Shown: positions 35,462 to 43,876, counted from the first letter of the stretch. The stretch is DNA of 64,000 nucleotides from Pantoea alhagi (GCF_002101395.1 NZ_CP019706.1:2542001-2606000); one strand, 5' to 3'. Notes: generated by a model from the sequence alone, not told the origin. Numbers and translations: made by a program.

Positions 35462-35566
35462 ATGACAATGAAAATGAGCTTAACTGGATTGTTGCTGGTG
35501 TGGTTGGTCTACGTAGGCTGGATGGTCAGTTATTACAGCAGCACCTTCAGCCTGTTCCAGTACTAA
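35462..35566 (+). CDS. 34-residue single-pass membrane protein
   Basis: The frame MTMKMSLTG followed by a hydrophobic helix (LLLVWLVYVGWMV, residues 10-22) and a polar aromatic tail SYYSSTFSLFQY encodes a 34-residue likely inner-membrane peptide. An AAGGGTGAG ribosome site precedes the ATG by 7-8 bases. A perfect 9-bp terminator starts 7 bases after the stop. Signal, gene and terminator form a complete mini-transcription unit, which argues for a real small-protein gene. I do not recognise the family. Confidence 0.6.
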   Translation: MTMKMSLTGLLLVWLVYVGWMVSYYSSTFSLFQY

Positions 35567-35572
35567 GGCAAC

Positions 35573-35600
35573 AACGGCCTGCGTAGACAGGCCGTTTTGC
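35573..35600 (+). terminator. terminator of the small membrane protein gene
   Basis: A perfect 9-bp stem (35573-35581 with 35588-35596), 6-base loop, is followed by TTGCTT. It lies 7 bases after the stop at 35566. Confidence 0.82.
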
Positions 35601-35698
35601 TTCCCTTCTTTCCGGGCAGGCGCGCATGCACCTCTTCCTTCTGCTTCGGATCAAGAACAATCCGCAATACATTCAGCAAAAAATACCTGTACAGCTTT

Positions 35699-35711
35699 TG
35701 TTTTTTTGTAT
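35699..35711 (+). promoter_or_regulatory. 13-mer shared by the two YmgA/YcgZ-type promoters, copy 1
   Basis: TGTTTTTTTGTAT occurs here, 54 bases before the YcgZ-like start, and again at 36045-36057 before the next gene. Identity over 13 bases in front of two related genes suggests a shared control element or promoter part. Confidence 0.5.
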
Positions 35712-35764
35712 AGTTTAGCCTGCATCAACGCTAGCTTATTTTATAATCTGACCATGAGGCGCCA

Positions 35765-36016
35765 ATGATGCAGCAGCAACGATGGACACCTGGAACCAAC
35801 AAGGCACTTGCTCCGCGTTTTGAAATGGCAGATATGGATATCCCAACTCAGCAGGAAACGCTGGGACAGATCGTCGCTGATATTTTAAGAGCGGGACAGA
35901 GTGTCAATCGCAAAGCGATTTGCGCCAGGCTGCTAACGAAACTGGATGGCGTATCCAGCAAAGAAATGGAAAAGCACTATCATGGGCTGTTGGCTCTGGT
36001 GCTGGGGCGAGAGTAA
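35765..36016 (+). CDS. YcgZ-like two-component connector/biofilm regulator
   Basis: This 83-residue protein resembles YcgZ of E. coli: PTQQETLGQIVADILRAGQS, then VNRKAICARLLTKLDGVSS and EKHYHGLLALVLG in the same order as the YcgZ/YmgA/AriR family. These small helical proteins act through the Rcs phosphorelay to promote colanic acid and biofilm matrix, and in E. coli they are repressed by the blue-light regulator BluR. GAGG precedes the ATG pair. A second family member follows at 36215, so the pair resembles a reduced ycgZ-ymgA-ariR locus. Confidence 0.75.
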   Translation: MMQQQRWTPGTNKALAPRFEMADMDIPTQQETLGQIVADILRAGQSVNRKAICARLLTKLDGVSSKEMEKHYHGLLALVLGRE

Positions 36017-36044
36017 TGTTCCGACTTAGGCGCGCTCTCCGATC

Positions 36045-36057
36045 TGTTTTTTTGTAT
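36045..36057 (+). promoter_or_regulatory. 13-mer shared by the two YmgA/YcgZ-type promoters, copy 2
   Basis: This is an identical copy of TGTTTTTTTGTAT, 158 bases before the TTG start of the YmgA-like gene. Confidence 0.45.
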
Positions 36058-36214
36058 CAATAATCTGTTTTCACGCTATGCATAGCTGCACTAAAACTCT
36101 CCTGATTCTGGCGTAGTTGTTACCGTAAGGAACAGCTGGCGTCTGAAAAGCGCACCCGGTTATTCCGTATCGCCTGAATAACCGGTTTCCTTTAACATCA
36201 GCACAGGAGAGAGT

Positions 36215-36526
36215 TTGGATAAAGACGATTTTAAGAATGTGCATGTAGCCCTTGGCGAAGCGGTGATGTCGATTCTGGACAACCAGAGTGCTTTAAGTAA
36301 TCACGCCATTATGGATAAATTACAGCAGCTTGCCGAAAGCGAGACTGATGAAGAAAAAGTCATGTCTTACCGGGAGGCAAGAAAAGCATTCAGACACATC
36401 CCGCGGTCAGTGACGGGGCTCCGTCGAAAAGACGCCGGTAACGCTGACGCAAAAATGGTTAAAATTCCGCAGAACCGCCTCGTGCTCCGAAGAGCGCGTG
36501 GTGAGAATCGCGAGGATAGAGACTAA
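36215..36526 (+). CDS. YmgA/AriR-family protein with basic C-terminal tail
   Basis: This 103-residue protein has residues 9-60 (VALGEAVMSILDNQSALSN, AIMDKLQQLAESETDEEKVM, YREARKAF) that match the AriR/YmgA/YcgZ helical module. The last 40 residues are rich in Arg, Lys and Asp and are not part of the family; they may be an added tail or the result of a downstream frameshift. Translation starts at TTG (36215) behind a very strong AGGAGAGAG site. A 14-bp terminator follows. Confidence 0.65.
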   Translation: MDKDDFKNVHVALGEAVMSILDNQSALSNHAIMDKLQQLAESETDEEKVMSYREARKAFRHIPRSVTGLRRKDAGNADAKMVKIPQNRLVLRRARGENREDRD

Positions 36527-36530
36527 ATAA

Positions 36531-36570
36531 AATACCGGCAGGCTGCATAGTAGCCTGCCGGTATTTTTTA
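36531..36570 (+). terminator. strong terminator of the YmgA-like gene
   Basis: A perfect 14-bp stem (36531-36544 with 36552-36565) is followed by a run of T residues. It begins 5 bases after the stop. Confidence 0.92.
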
Positions 36571-36711
36571 TTAACCGATTGGCTTTTTCCCTGCTGCCAT
36601 CGGCACCACTGAATTTTCTGACAAAGATTTCCTGCTGGCGAAAAAATGGATAAGGTGAATACCGGACCTGGCACTCAGCCAGACGATTTAATCCTCCTGG
36701 CGGAATGAAAA

Positions 36712-37572
36712 ATGCCAAAATCCGTAAACAGCGACTGGATAAATTTGCAGCGGGAGCCTGAAACCGGCATCGAAAGCGTACATGCGCATTTCTATGGTCA
36801 TGCTTACGATCCGCACGATCATGATGAGATGCTGGTGGGCGTGACGCAAACGGGGCTGCAGCGCTTTAACTGCCATCGTACGCTGCATACCAGCAGTCCC
36901 GGTCGGGTGATCCTGATTGAGCCGGGCGCGGTGCATGACGGCCACGCGCCAAATGCAGAAGGCTTTGCTTATACCATGCTCTATCTGCCGCAGGCGTGGC
37001 TGGCTGCCATGCTGCAACGCCGTGGGCTGGGCGATATTTCCACGCTTCAGGCCGCTTTTCGCCATACGCTTACTGACGATCCCTTACTGAATAATGCCAT
37101 ACAACAAGCCTTCCATGCCGTTCACTATAACGAAGGCAGGCTGGCGCGCGATCAAAGCCTGGATCGCTTGATCGATCTGCTCTCCCGTCATCTTTCTCTG
37201 CGTCCTTCGCTGGCGTCGGGAGAGGCGTTTCAGCAGATGTGTCGGGTCAGGGATTACATGCATGACGGAATGGCGCAGGATATGGGGCTGGATGAGCTGG
37301 CCCGCTATGCCGGTATCGATCGTTTTCGTCTGACGCGCCAGTTTCAGAAGGCATTTGGCCAGTCGCCCCATGCTTATCTGGTGCGGCTGCGGCTACGTAC
37401 CGCCCGCATGCTGTTAACGCAGGGATTCAATCCGGCAGAGGCTGCGGCGCAGGTAGGCTTCGCCGATCAAAGCCACTTTGGCCGCTGGTTCCGGCGCGCC
37501 TACCGCATTACCCCAGCCCAGTATCAGCATCAGTGCACAAACGTTCTATACGCGCGAACACCACTTCTCTGA
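36712..37572 (+). CDS. AraC-family regulator with cupin sensor domain
   Basis: This is a 286-residue AraC protein. The N-terminal cupin (HAYDPHDHDEMLVGVT, then GRVILIEPGAVHDGHAP) is typical of AraC regulators whose ligand is small and often a metabolite. The C-terminal double HTH (residues 175-275) carries LDELARYAGIDRFRLTRQFQKAFGQSPHAYL and the second helix AAAQVGFADQSHFGRWFRRAYRITPAQY. It is followed after 38 bases by a DUF2000 gene that is likely its target. Ligand unknown. Confidence 0.85.
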   Translation: MPKSVNSDWINLQREPETGIESVHAHFYGHAYDPHDHDEMLVGVTQTGLQRFNCHRTLHTSSPGRVILIEPGAVHDGHAPNAEGFAYTMLYLPQAWLAAMLQRRGLGDISTLQAAFRHTLTDDPLLNNAIQQAFHAVHYNEGRLARDQSLDRLIDLLSRHLSLRPSLASGEAFQQMCRVRDYMHDGMAQDMGLDELARYAGIDRFRLTRQFQKAFGQSPHAYLVRLRLRTARMLLTQGFNPAEAAAQVGFADQSHFGRWFRRAYRITPAQYQHQCTNVLYARTPLL

Positions 37573-37610
37573 TGATGGCTTCTGTTGTTAATCACCGGAG
37601 AGCCTGATTG

Positions 37611-38018
37611 ATGTTTGATACCAAAGTCGCACTTATTGTTCGTCACGATCTGGCGATATGGCAGCGCCTGAACGTGGTGGCATTCCTTGCCAGCGGCGTG
37701 GCTTCCGCCGCGCCGGAAATGATGGGTGAACCCTATATTGATGCGCACGGCAATCGCTACGGCAATATGCTGGGTCAGCCGATGCTGATTTTTGAAGCCG
37801 ATCTTAACGGCCTGCAGAGTGCTCATCGTAAAGGGCTGGAAAGAGAGCTAACGCTGATCCCCTATGTACACGCGATGTTTTCCACCGGGCATGATCATGC
37901 TAACCGCGAGGTTTTTCTGGCGGAGGATGCGGATAACCTGGATCTGGTTGGCCTGGCGCTACGCGGCCCTAAAAAGGCAGTAGATAAAGCGATAAAAGGG
38001 CTGGCGCTGCATAAGTAA
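37611..38018 (+). CDS. DUF2000 family protein
   Basis: This 135-residue protein of the DUF2000 family has DTKVALIVRHDLAIWQRLNVVAFLASG near the start, GEPYIDAHGNRYGNMLGQPM in the middle, and a C-terminal AEDADNLDLVGLALRGPKK. Structures in this family suggest a peptidyl-tRNA hydrolase-like fold, but no function is known. The ATG at 37611 is chosen (a TTG lies one codon before); GGAGAG lies upstream. Its promoter is probably under the preceding AraC regulator. Confidence 0.75.
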   Translation: MFDTKVALIVRHDLAIWQRLNVVAFLASGVASAAPEMMGEPYIDAHGNRYGNMLGQPMLIFEADLNGLQSAHRKGLERELTLIPYVHAMFSTGHDHANREVFLAEDADNLDLVGLALRGPKKAVDKAIKGLALHK

Positions 38019-38144
38019 GCGCGCAGGCGGGTTAAGGCATCGTGGCGTTATCGCTGTTGGCAAACACTTATCGGCAGCAGCCTGTGTTATTCCGAACAGC
38101 AAAAGCAGATGGATAATGGAGCCTCAGGCAGAGGCCTGAAGATT

Positions 38145-38170
38145 AAAAGGCCGCAAAGGCGGCCTTTTAT
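38145..38170 (+). terminator. bidirectional terminator
   Basis: A perfect 10-bp stem (38145-38154 with 38159-38168), 4-base loop, has A4 and T4 at the ends. It lies between the DUF2000 gene and the convergent 11-mer-repeat protein gene. Confidence 0.85.
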
Positions 38171-38187
38171 TAACAGGGTGCCGGGCG

Positions 38188-38544
38188 TTATTCGCTGACT
38201 TTATTTTTCAGATCGCTGGCGCCTTCTTTGGTCTTATTCCAGCCTTTCTCGGTGCCTTCTTTTGTGGCATTCCAGCCTTTTTCGCTACCTTCTTTGGTTT
38301 TATCCCATGCTTTCTGGGTGCCTTCGCTGGCTTTGCTGCTCAGGTTATCGCTTTTCCCTTCTGCCGCATGCTCTGACTTCAGCTTCATCTCTTCGCCCTG
38401 ATGCTGCGTCTGATGCAGCTTTTCTTTTGCGGTATGCGCGCCTTCGTGCGCGGTAGCAACGGTGTCATCCGTTGCGTGGGTGGTTGCCGCGAAAACCGGA
38501 GAAGCCAGCAGCAGTGCAGATAGTGCCATGATTGTTTTTTTCAT
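38188..38544 (-). CDS. exported protein with LEA-like 11-residue repeats
   Basis: This 118-residue protein has a Sec signal peptide (MKKTIMALSALLLASPVFA). The mature 98 residues are highly charged and low complexity. Residues about 77-110 contain three 11-residue repeats, KAWDKTKEGSE, KGWNATKEGTE and KGWNKTKEGAS, preceded by SKASEGTQ. Such repeats resemble group 3 LEA proteins, which fold on drying to protect membranes and proteins. No enzyme motif is seen. It may be a periplasmic desiccation or osmotic protectant; this is inference from composition. Confidence 0.7.
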   Translation of the reverse strand: MKKTIMALSALLLASPVFAATTHATDDTVATAHEGAHTAKEKLHQTQHQGEEMKLKSEHAAEGKSDNLSSKASEGTQKAWDKTKEGSEKGWNATKEGTEKGWNKTKEGASDLKNKVSE

Positions 38545-38711
38545 CTTTCCCTCACCAAATAAAAGTTATCAATCTAAAATTATAGTTAACAATGGCACGA
38601 TAAAACGGTTTTCGCCTTCAGAATAACCTGTAAAAAACAGATCGCTATTTCTTTGACGGTCATAAAAACAGGCACTGTTTACGCTGATAATCGCTTGCTG
38701 CTGGCCTCTTC

Positions 38712-39221
38712 TTACCGTCCGGCATCGCTTTGTTCACCCGGACACGCAACCAGCAGTTCCCGCAGCAGCGTTTCCAGCGCTTTTTGCTGCTCAGGGCTTA
38801 ACGGAGCGAGCAGCGCCTGTTGCGTGGCGGTGTGTACGTAAAGCGCCTGCTCAATCTGCTCTGCGCCACGCACAGTAAGGCCCACCAGCAGGCTTCGGCC
38901 ATCGGCCGGATCGGCGATGCGCTCGATCAATCCATCCTGTTCCAGCCTGCTCAACCTGTTGGTCATGGTGCCAGAGGTTACCAGCAATGATTTATACAGC
39001 TGGGTTGGTGAAAGGCGGTAAGGTTCTCCGGCTCGCCTGAGCGTAGCCAGCACGTCAAATTCGCCTTCGTGGAAGCCGAATGACTCCAGTGCGTTGGCCC
39101 GTGCCTTGCCGAGATGTTTTAACAGGCGCAGCATCCGGCCAAAAATTTTCATGGAAGAGATGTCCAGCTCCGGCATTTTTTCTTCCCACTGCTTAGTCAC
39201 AAAATCAATGTGGTCCTGCAT
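38712..39221 (-). CDS. MarR-family repressor
   Basis: This 169-residue MarR regulator has an N-terminal dimer helix, a wHTH with LSPTQLYKSLLVTSGTMTNRLSRLEQDGLI and the wing RIADPADGRSLLVGLTVRG. AGGTG precedes the ATG. It diverges from a CynX/NimT-type transporter, and the shared 123-bp gap to the first possible transporter start carries a perfect 24-bp palindrome, the likely operator of both genes. The ligand is unknown. Confidence 0.86.
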   Translation of the reverse strand: MQDHIDFVTKQWEEKMPELDISSMKIFGRMLRLLKHLGKARANALESFGFHEGEFDVLATLRRAGEPYRLSPTQLYKSLLVTSGTMTNRLSRLEQDGLIERIADPADGRSLLVGLTVRGAEQIEQALYVHTATQQALLAPLSPEQQKALETLLRELLVACPGEQSDAGR

Positions 39222-39285
39222 TTTTCACCTGCTGATCGTTGGGGCTATTTGTTGACGAATGCGGCACGGCTTTTATTATCCAGGC

Positions 39286-39309
39286 ATTTATCTTAACGTT
39301 AAGATAAAT
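39286..39309. promoter_or_regulatory. perfect 24-bp palindrome, MarR operator
   Basis: Bases 39286-39297 (ATTTATCTTAAC) are exactly complementary to 39298-39309 (GTTAAGATAAAT). The site lies between the MarR gene and the MFS transporter, 60-83 bases before the transporter start and 65-88 bases before the regulator start. It is the obvious binding site of the MarR protein. Confidence 0.82.
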
Positions 39310-39368
39310 CTTCGGCGCGTTTTCTGCCGGGTCGGTACCTACCCATGAGCCCTGTTGAGAGGCCACTA

Positions 39369-40520
39369 ATGAAAACTTCTTCACCGCTTCCCGTTATATT
39401 TGCTTTAACCGCTTTTCTTGTCGGGCTGAATTTAAGACCCGTACTTTCCGCCGTTGGTCCGCTTTTCCCTCAGCTAAAGAGCGAGTTCGGGCTGTCGGGC
39501 ATCCAGTTTAGTTTACTTACCACCTTACCCGTTATCATGATGGGGCTGGCGGCGCTTGGCGGCCCTGTACTGCAGCGCCGAACCGGTAGCGTACGTGGTG
39601 TTGTCGTCGGGTTAGCGCTAATGGCGCTGGCCTGTCTGTTGAGAAAGTTCAGTCTCTCTTCATCATGGCTGATCGCTACCGCCTTACTCGCCGGAACCGG
39701 TATTGGCATGGTTCAGGCGTTACTGCCTGCGCTGATTAAGCAAGATTATGCCAGGTATTCCGCTACGTTAATGTCTTTATTTTCGACCGGCATTATGGCC
39801 GGTGCCGCCGTCGCTGCTGCGACCGCCGTGCCGCTATCTAGCGCAATCGGTATCGAAAATACGTTTGCCGTCGCCGGTCTGCCGGCGCTGCTGGCATTAG
39901 GCGTTTGGGGAGTGCAAATCAGACGTTCCGCCGCACAGCCGATGAGGCAACATCGTGCCGCCCGTCTGTCGGGACACGCATGGTTGTTAATGCTGTTTTT
40001 TGGCATCGGGACCGGTGCCTATACGCTGGTGCTGGCATGGCTACCGCCTCTTTATATTCAGGCTGGCTGGAGCGCCCGCAGTAGCGGTTATATCCTGGCG
40101 GGATTAACGCTGACGGAAGTTGTGGCGGGTTTTATGGTGACGGCGCTTGTCCATCGTTTCCCGGATCGGCGCGGGCTGCTGATTATGGTTCTGATGTTAC
40201 TGCTAGCCGGGCTGGTCAGTTTGATCGTTGCGCCTGGCACCACGCCGATTCTTTCAACATTACTTCTTGGCGCAGGTATTGGCGCACTGTTTCCACTTTC
40301 GTTAACAGTTACGCTGGACCATGCCGCTACTCCGTCGGAAGCGGGACGTTTGCTGGCCTTCGTGCAGGGCGGCGGCTATCTGCTGGCTGCTCTGATGCCT
40401 TTTATCGCGGGTGTAGTGCAGGACCAGACTGATTCTTTATCTACCGCATGGGGAATCATGAGCGTCGGCGTTATCGTGCTGATCGCTATCGCGTTACGCC
40501 TCCGGCCCTTAAATAAATAG
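39369..40520 (+). CDS. CynX/NimT-family MFS transporter
   Basis: This 383-residue, 12-TM transporter of the cyanate/nitroimidazole (CynX/NimT, YeaN) MFS family has FLVGLNLRPVLSAVGPLFPQLKSE in helix 1, GTGIGMVQALLPALI, and the second half FPLSLTVTLDHAATPSEAG. In E. coli NimT exports 2-nitroimidazole and is controlled by NimR (AraC); here a MarR protein is divergent instead. I chose the ATG at 39369 with GAGAGG upstream; ATG 39345 adds eight residues. Substrate unknown. Confidence 0.82.
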   Translation: MKTSSPLPVIFALTAFLVGLNLRPVLSAVGPLFPQLKSEFGLSGIQFSLLTTLPVIMMGLAALGGPVLQRRTGSVRGVVVGLALMALACLLRKFSLSSSWLIATALLAGTGIGMVQALLPALIKQDYARYSATLMSLFSTGIMAGAAVAAATAVPLSSAIGIENTFAVAGLPALLALGVWGVQIRRSAAQPMRQHRAARLSGHAWLLMLFFGIGTGAYTLVLAWLPPLYIQAGWSARSSGYILAGLTLTEVVAGFMVTALVHRFPDRRGLLIMVLMLLLAGLVSLIVAPGTTPILSTLLLGAGIGALFPLSLTVTLDHAATPSEAGRLLAFVQGGGYLLAALMPFIAGVVQDQTDSLSTAWGIMSVGVIVLIAIALRLRPLNK

Positions 40521-40741
40521 TGCTCAGAAAGTAAGGCATTGGCGTACGACTCAGGGCTGCAGGGGAGATAATAAGGGGGGCGTCAATTTTCAGAAGAGAG
40601 GTCAAACTATTGCATCCCGTTCCGGCTTACTATTTGCGGTTCCATGGCATCGGACGGAAAGCATTCACTGGCGGACCCCACTGGAAGCTTTTATCTGCTA
40701 TCCCTGTCATATTGCTTTTTTAAATTCAGAGGCGTCTTTTA

Positions 40742-43700
40742 ATGTTCTCCCGCTTTTTTATTTATCGCCCGGTATTCGCCTGGGTTATTGCCATTTTGAT
40801 TATGCTTCTTGGGGCGCTCTCTATCACTCAGCTACCGGTGGAGCAGTATCCCGATGTCGCTCCGCCCTCCGTCAATATCAGCGCCACCTATACCGGCGCA
40901 TCGGCCGAGACGCTGGAAAACAGCGTGACGCAGGTTATTGAGCAGCAGTTAACTGGCCTGGATAATTTGCTCTATTTCACCTCCAGCAGCAGCTCGCGCG
41001 GGAGCGTCACCGTCACGGTCACCTTCAGCCAGGGAACCGATCCCGATACTGCTCAGGTGCAGGTGCAGAATAAGGTGCAACAGGCGCTGTCGCGTTTGCC
41101 CAGCGAAGTGCAACAGCTTGGCGTAACCGTCACTAAATCGCAGTCCAACTTTCTGTTGGTCATGGGGCTGTATGACACCAGCAATAAGAGCAGCAGTAAT
41201 GATATTGGTGACTGGCTGGTCAGTAACATGCAGGAGCCGCTCGCCCGTACGGAAGGAGTAGGAAATATTCAGGTATTTGGCGGCCAGTATGCCATGCGCA
41301 TCTGGCTTGACCCTTACAAGCTGGCCTCTTTTTCACTACAGCCTTCGGATGTCTCCGCCGCGATTCAGTCGCAAAATATTCAAATTTCCGCAGGTAAAAT
41401 CGGCGGGCTTCCTTCGCCGGATAATCAGCAGCTGACCGCGACCGTACGCGCGCAGTCACGCCTGCAAACGCCGGAGCAGTTTCGCAATATCATTGTAAAA
41501 AGCGATCGGAACGGTGCGATTGTGCGCGTGGGAGATGTGGCGCGGGTTGAGTTGGGCAGTGAATCTTATGATATGTCCACCCGCCTGAATGGTTATCCCG
41601 CTGCGGGTATTGGCGTGATGCTGGCGCCGGGCGCTAACGCGCTTGATACTGCCACGCTGGTCAAACAGAAGGTGGAAGAGTATCGGCATTCGATGCCAGC
41701 CGGTTATGAAGTAGCTTACGCGCTGGACAGTACCGACTTTATTAAAATCTCTGTTAAGGATGTGGTGGTTACCCTGATTGAAGCGATCGTGCTGGTGATC
41801 GTGGTGATGTATCTGTTTTTGCAGAATATCCGGGCAACCATTATTCCTGCGCTGGCGGTGCCGGTGGTGCTGTTGGGGACGTTCGGCGTACTGGCGATTT
41901 CTGGCTATACCATCAATACCCTGACGCTGTTTGCTATGGTGCTGGCTATCGGGTTGCTGGTGGACGATGCCATTGTGGTGGTAGAAAACGTCGAGCGTAT
42001 TATGCATGACGAAGGGCTACCGGCGCGGGAAGCCACTGAAAAGTCGATGGGAGAGATCTCCGGCGCGCTGGTTGCCATCGCGTTGGTGCTTTCTGCCGTG
42101 TTTCTGCCGATGGCGTTTTTTGCCGGTTCGACCGGTGTTATCTACCGTCAGTTTTCTGTCACCATTATTGCCGCCATGACCCTTTCCGTGGTGGTAGCGC
42201 TGACGCTGACGCCTGCGCTTTGCGGCATGCTGCTCAAGCCGGTAAAACCGCACCGGCGAGGCTTTTTTGGCGGATTTAACCGTTTTTATCAGGCTACCGA
42301 ACGTAAATATCGCCATAAAATTCTGGGGACGTTACGTCGTCCGCTTATCATGATGGCGCTGTATGGTGCGATGGGGCTGGTGCTCTTTGTGCTGTTTACC
42401 CGCCTGCCGGGAAGCTTCCTGCCCACGGAGGATCAGGGCAGCATTATGTTGCAGGCAACGTTGCCGGCTGGCGCAACCTCGAACCGTACTGAAGCAGTTA
42501 ATCAGCAGATTATCGACTGGTTCCTCAAGGAAGAAAAAGAGAATGTTGATGTGATATTTACCATTAACGGCTTTAACTTCAGCGGCGCGGCGCAAAATGC
42601 CGGAATGGCTTTTATCAAATTAAAAAACTGGGAAGAGCGAGAAGGGGCGGCTAACTCCGCCGAGGCGATTGCCGGCCGCGCCACGGCAGCACTCTCATCG
42701 ATTCGTGATGCTCAGGTGTTTGCCCTGACTCCGCCTTCCGTACCGGGGATGGGGCAAAACAACGGTTTCACCTATGAGCTGCTGGCCAGCGGTGGAACCA
42801 CCCGCAGTGAACTGGAATCGCTACGCGACCAGCTACTGCAAAAAGCGGCACAAAGCCCGGAGCTGATTGCCGTCAGGGCGAATATTCTGCCGCAGACGCC
42901 GCAGTTGCAGATTGATATTGATACCAGTAAAGCGGTGGCGCTGGGCCTGCAACTGGATGATGTGACCAGCACCCTTACCAGCGCCTGGGGCGGCGCCTAT
43001 ATCAATGACTTTATTGACCGGGGACGGGTAAAGCGGGTTTACCTGCAGGCCGACGCGCCTTATCGCTCTTCGCCTTCCGATTTAAACAACTGGTATATCC
43101 GCAATGCGGATAACGGTATGACACCTTTCTCCGCTATCGCTTCGACGCGCTGGACCATGGGGCCGGAAGCCCTTAATCGTTATAACGGTTCCGCCTCGTT
43201 TGAAATCCAGGGGCAGAACGCCGAAGGTTACAGTTCCGGTGATGCGATGGATACCATGGAGCGGCTGGCACGTGAGCTGCCTTCTGGCACCACAGGCGCC
43301 TGGAGCGGCCTTTCGCTGCAGGAGAAGCAGGCGGGCGGGCAATCAACCGCGCTGTACGCTATCTCTGTTCTGGTGGTATTCCTTTGCCTTGCGGCGCTGT
43401 ATGAGAGCTGGTCTATTCCGTTTTCTGTGCTGCTGGCGGTGCCGCTGGGCGTTCTGGGCACTTTGCTGGCCGTGTCGCTGCGCGGGCTGAGCAACGATAT
43501 CTATTTTCAGGTTGCGCTGTTGACCACGGTTGGCCTTACCTCCAAAAACGCAATTTTGATCATCGAGTTTGCTGAAGATGCGGTAAAACAGGGACGCTCG
43601 CTGAGCGCGGCGGCGTTGCAGGCGGCACGCACCCGTCTGCGCCCGATTATCATGACTTCACTGGCCTTTATTGCAGGCGTGACGCCGCTGGCGGTTGCGA

Positions 43701-43876
43701 CCGGAGCAGGGGCCAACAGCCGTATCGCGATTGGTACCGGTATTATCGGCGGCACGCTGGCAGGCACGGTGCTGGCGCTGTTTTTTGTACCGTTGTTTTT
43801 CGTGCTGGTGAAGCGGTATCTGACAAGTCATCGTTCTGCGAATAAGCAGAGCACCAAATCCTCTTCCCGTCATTAA
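40742..43876 (+). CDS. RND multidrug efflux permease (HAE1 family, AcrB-like)
   Basis: This 1044-residue RND pump has FFIYRPVFAWVIAILIMLLGALSITQLPVEQYPDVAPP, two large periplasmic loops and the proton-relay GLLVDDAIVVVENVER (the DD pair) in TM4, plus GLTSKNAILIIEFAEDA in the second half. The family exports lipophilic drugs and bile salts. It is an orphan: no adaptor or outer-membrane factor is adjacent, and the neighbours are transcribed from their own units. It would use the adaptor of another operon, as AcrD does with AcrA in E. coli. It is not obviously AcrB, AcrD, AcrF or MdtF itself. Confidence 0.9.
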   Translation: MFSRFFIYRPVFAWVIAILIMLLGALSITQLPVEQYPDVAPPSVNISATYTGASAETLENSVTQVIEQQLTGLDNLLYFTSSSSSRGSVTVTVTFSQGTDPDTAQVQVQNKVQQALSRLPSEVQQLGVTVTKSQSNFLLVMGLYDTSNKSSSNDIGDWLVSNMQEPLARTEGVGNIQVFGGQYAMRIWLDPYKLASFSLQPSDVSAAIQSQNIQISAGKIGGLPSPDNQQLTATVRAQSRLQTPEQFRNIIVKSDRNGAIVRVGDVARVELGSESYDMSTRLNGYPAAGIGVMLAPGANALDTATLVKQKVEEYRHSMPAGYEVAYALDSTDFIKISVKDVVVTLIEAIVLVIVVMYLFLQNIRATIIPALAVPVVLLGTFGVLAISGYTINTLTLFAMVLAIGLLVDDAIVVVENVERIMHDEGLPAREATEKSMGEISGALVAIALVLSAVFLPMAFFAGSTGVIYRQFSVTIIAAMTLSVVVALTLTPALCGMLLKPVKPHRRGFFGGFNRFYQATERKYRHKILGTLRRPLIMMALYGAMGLVLFVLFTRLPGSFLPTEDQGSIMLQATLPAGATSNRTEAVNQQIIDWFLKEEKENVDVIFTINGFNFSGAAQNAGMAFIKLKNWEEREGAANSAEAIAGRATAALSSIRDAQVFALTPPSVPGMGQNNGFTYELLASGGTTRSELESLRDQLLQKAAQSPELIAVRANILPQTPQLQIDIDTSKAVALGLQLDDVTSTLTSAWGGAYINDFIDRGRVKRVYLQADAPYRSSPSDLNNWYIRNADNGMTPFSAIASTRWTMGPEALNRYNGSASFEIQGQNAEGYSSGDAMDTMERLARELPSGTTGAWSGLSLQEKQAGGQSTALYAISVLVVFLCLAALYESWSIPFSVLLAVPLGVLGTLLAVSLRGLSNDIYFQVALLTTVGLTSKNAILIIEFAEDAVKQGRSLSAAALQAARTRLRPIIMTSLAFIAGVTPLAVATGAGANSRIAIGTGIIGGTLAGTVLALFFVPLFFVLVKRYLTSHRSANKQSTKSSSRH

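Noticed and set aside
35374..35586. 70-codon frame overlapping the small membrane protein in another frame
   Set aside because: It has no start signal and low-quality composition; the 34-codon frame inside it has a ribosome site and its own terminator.
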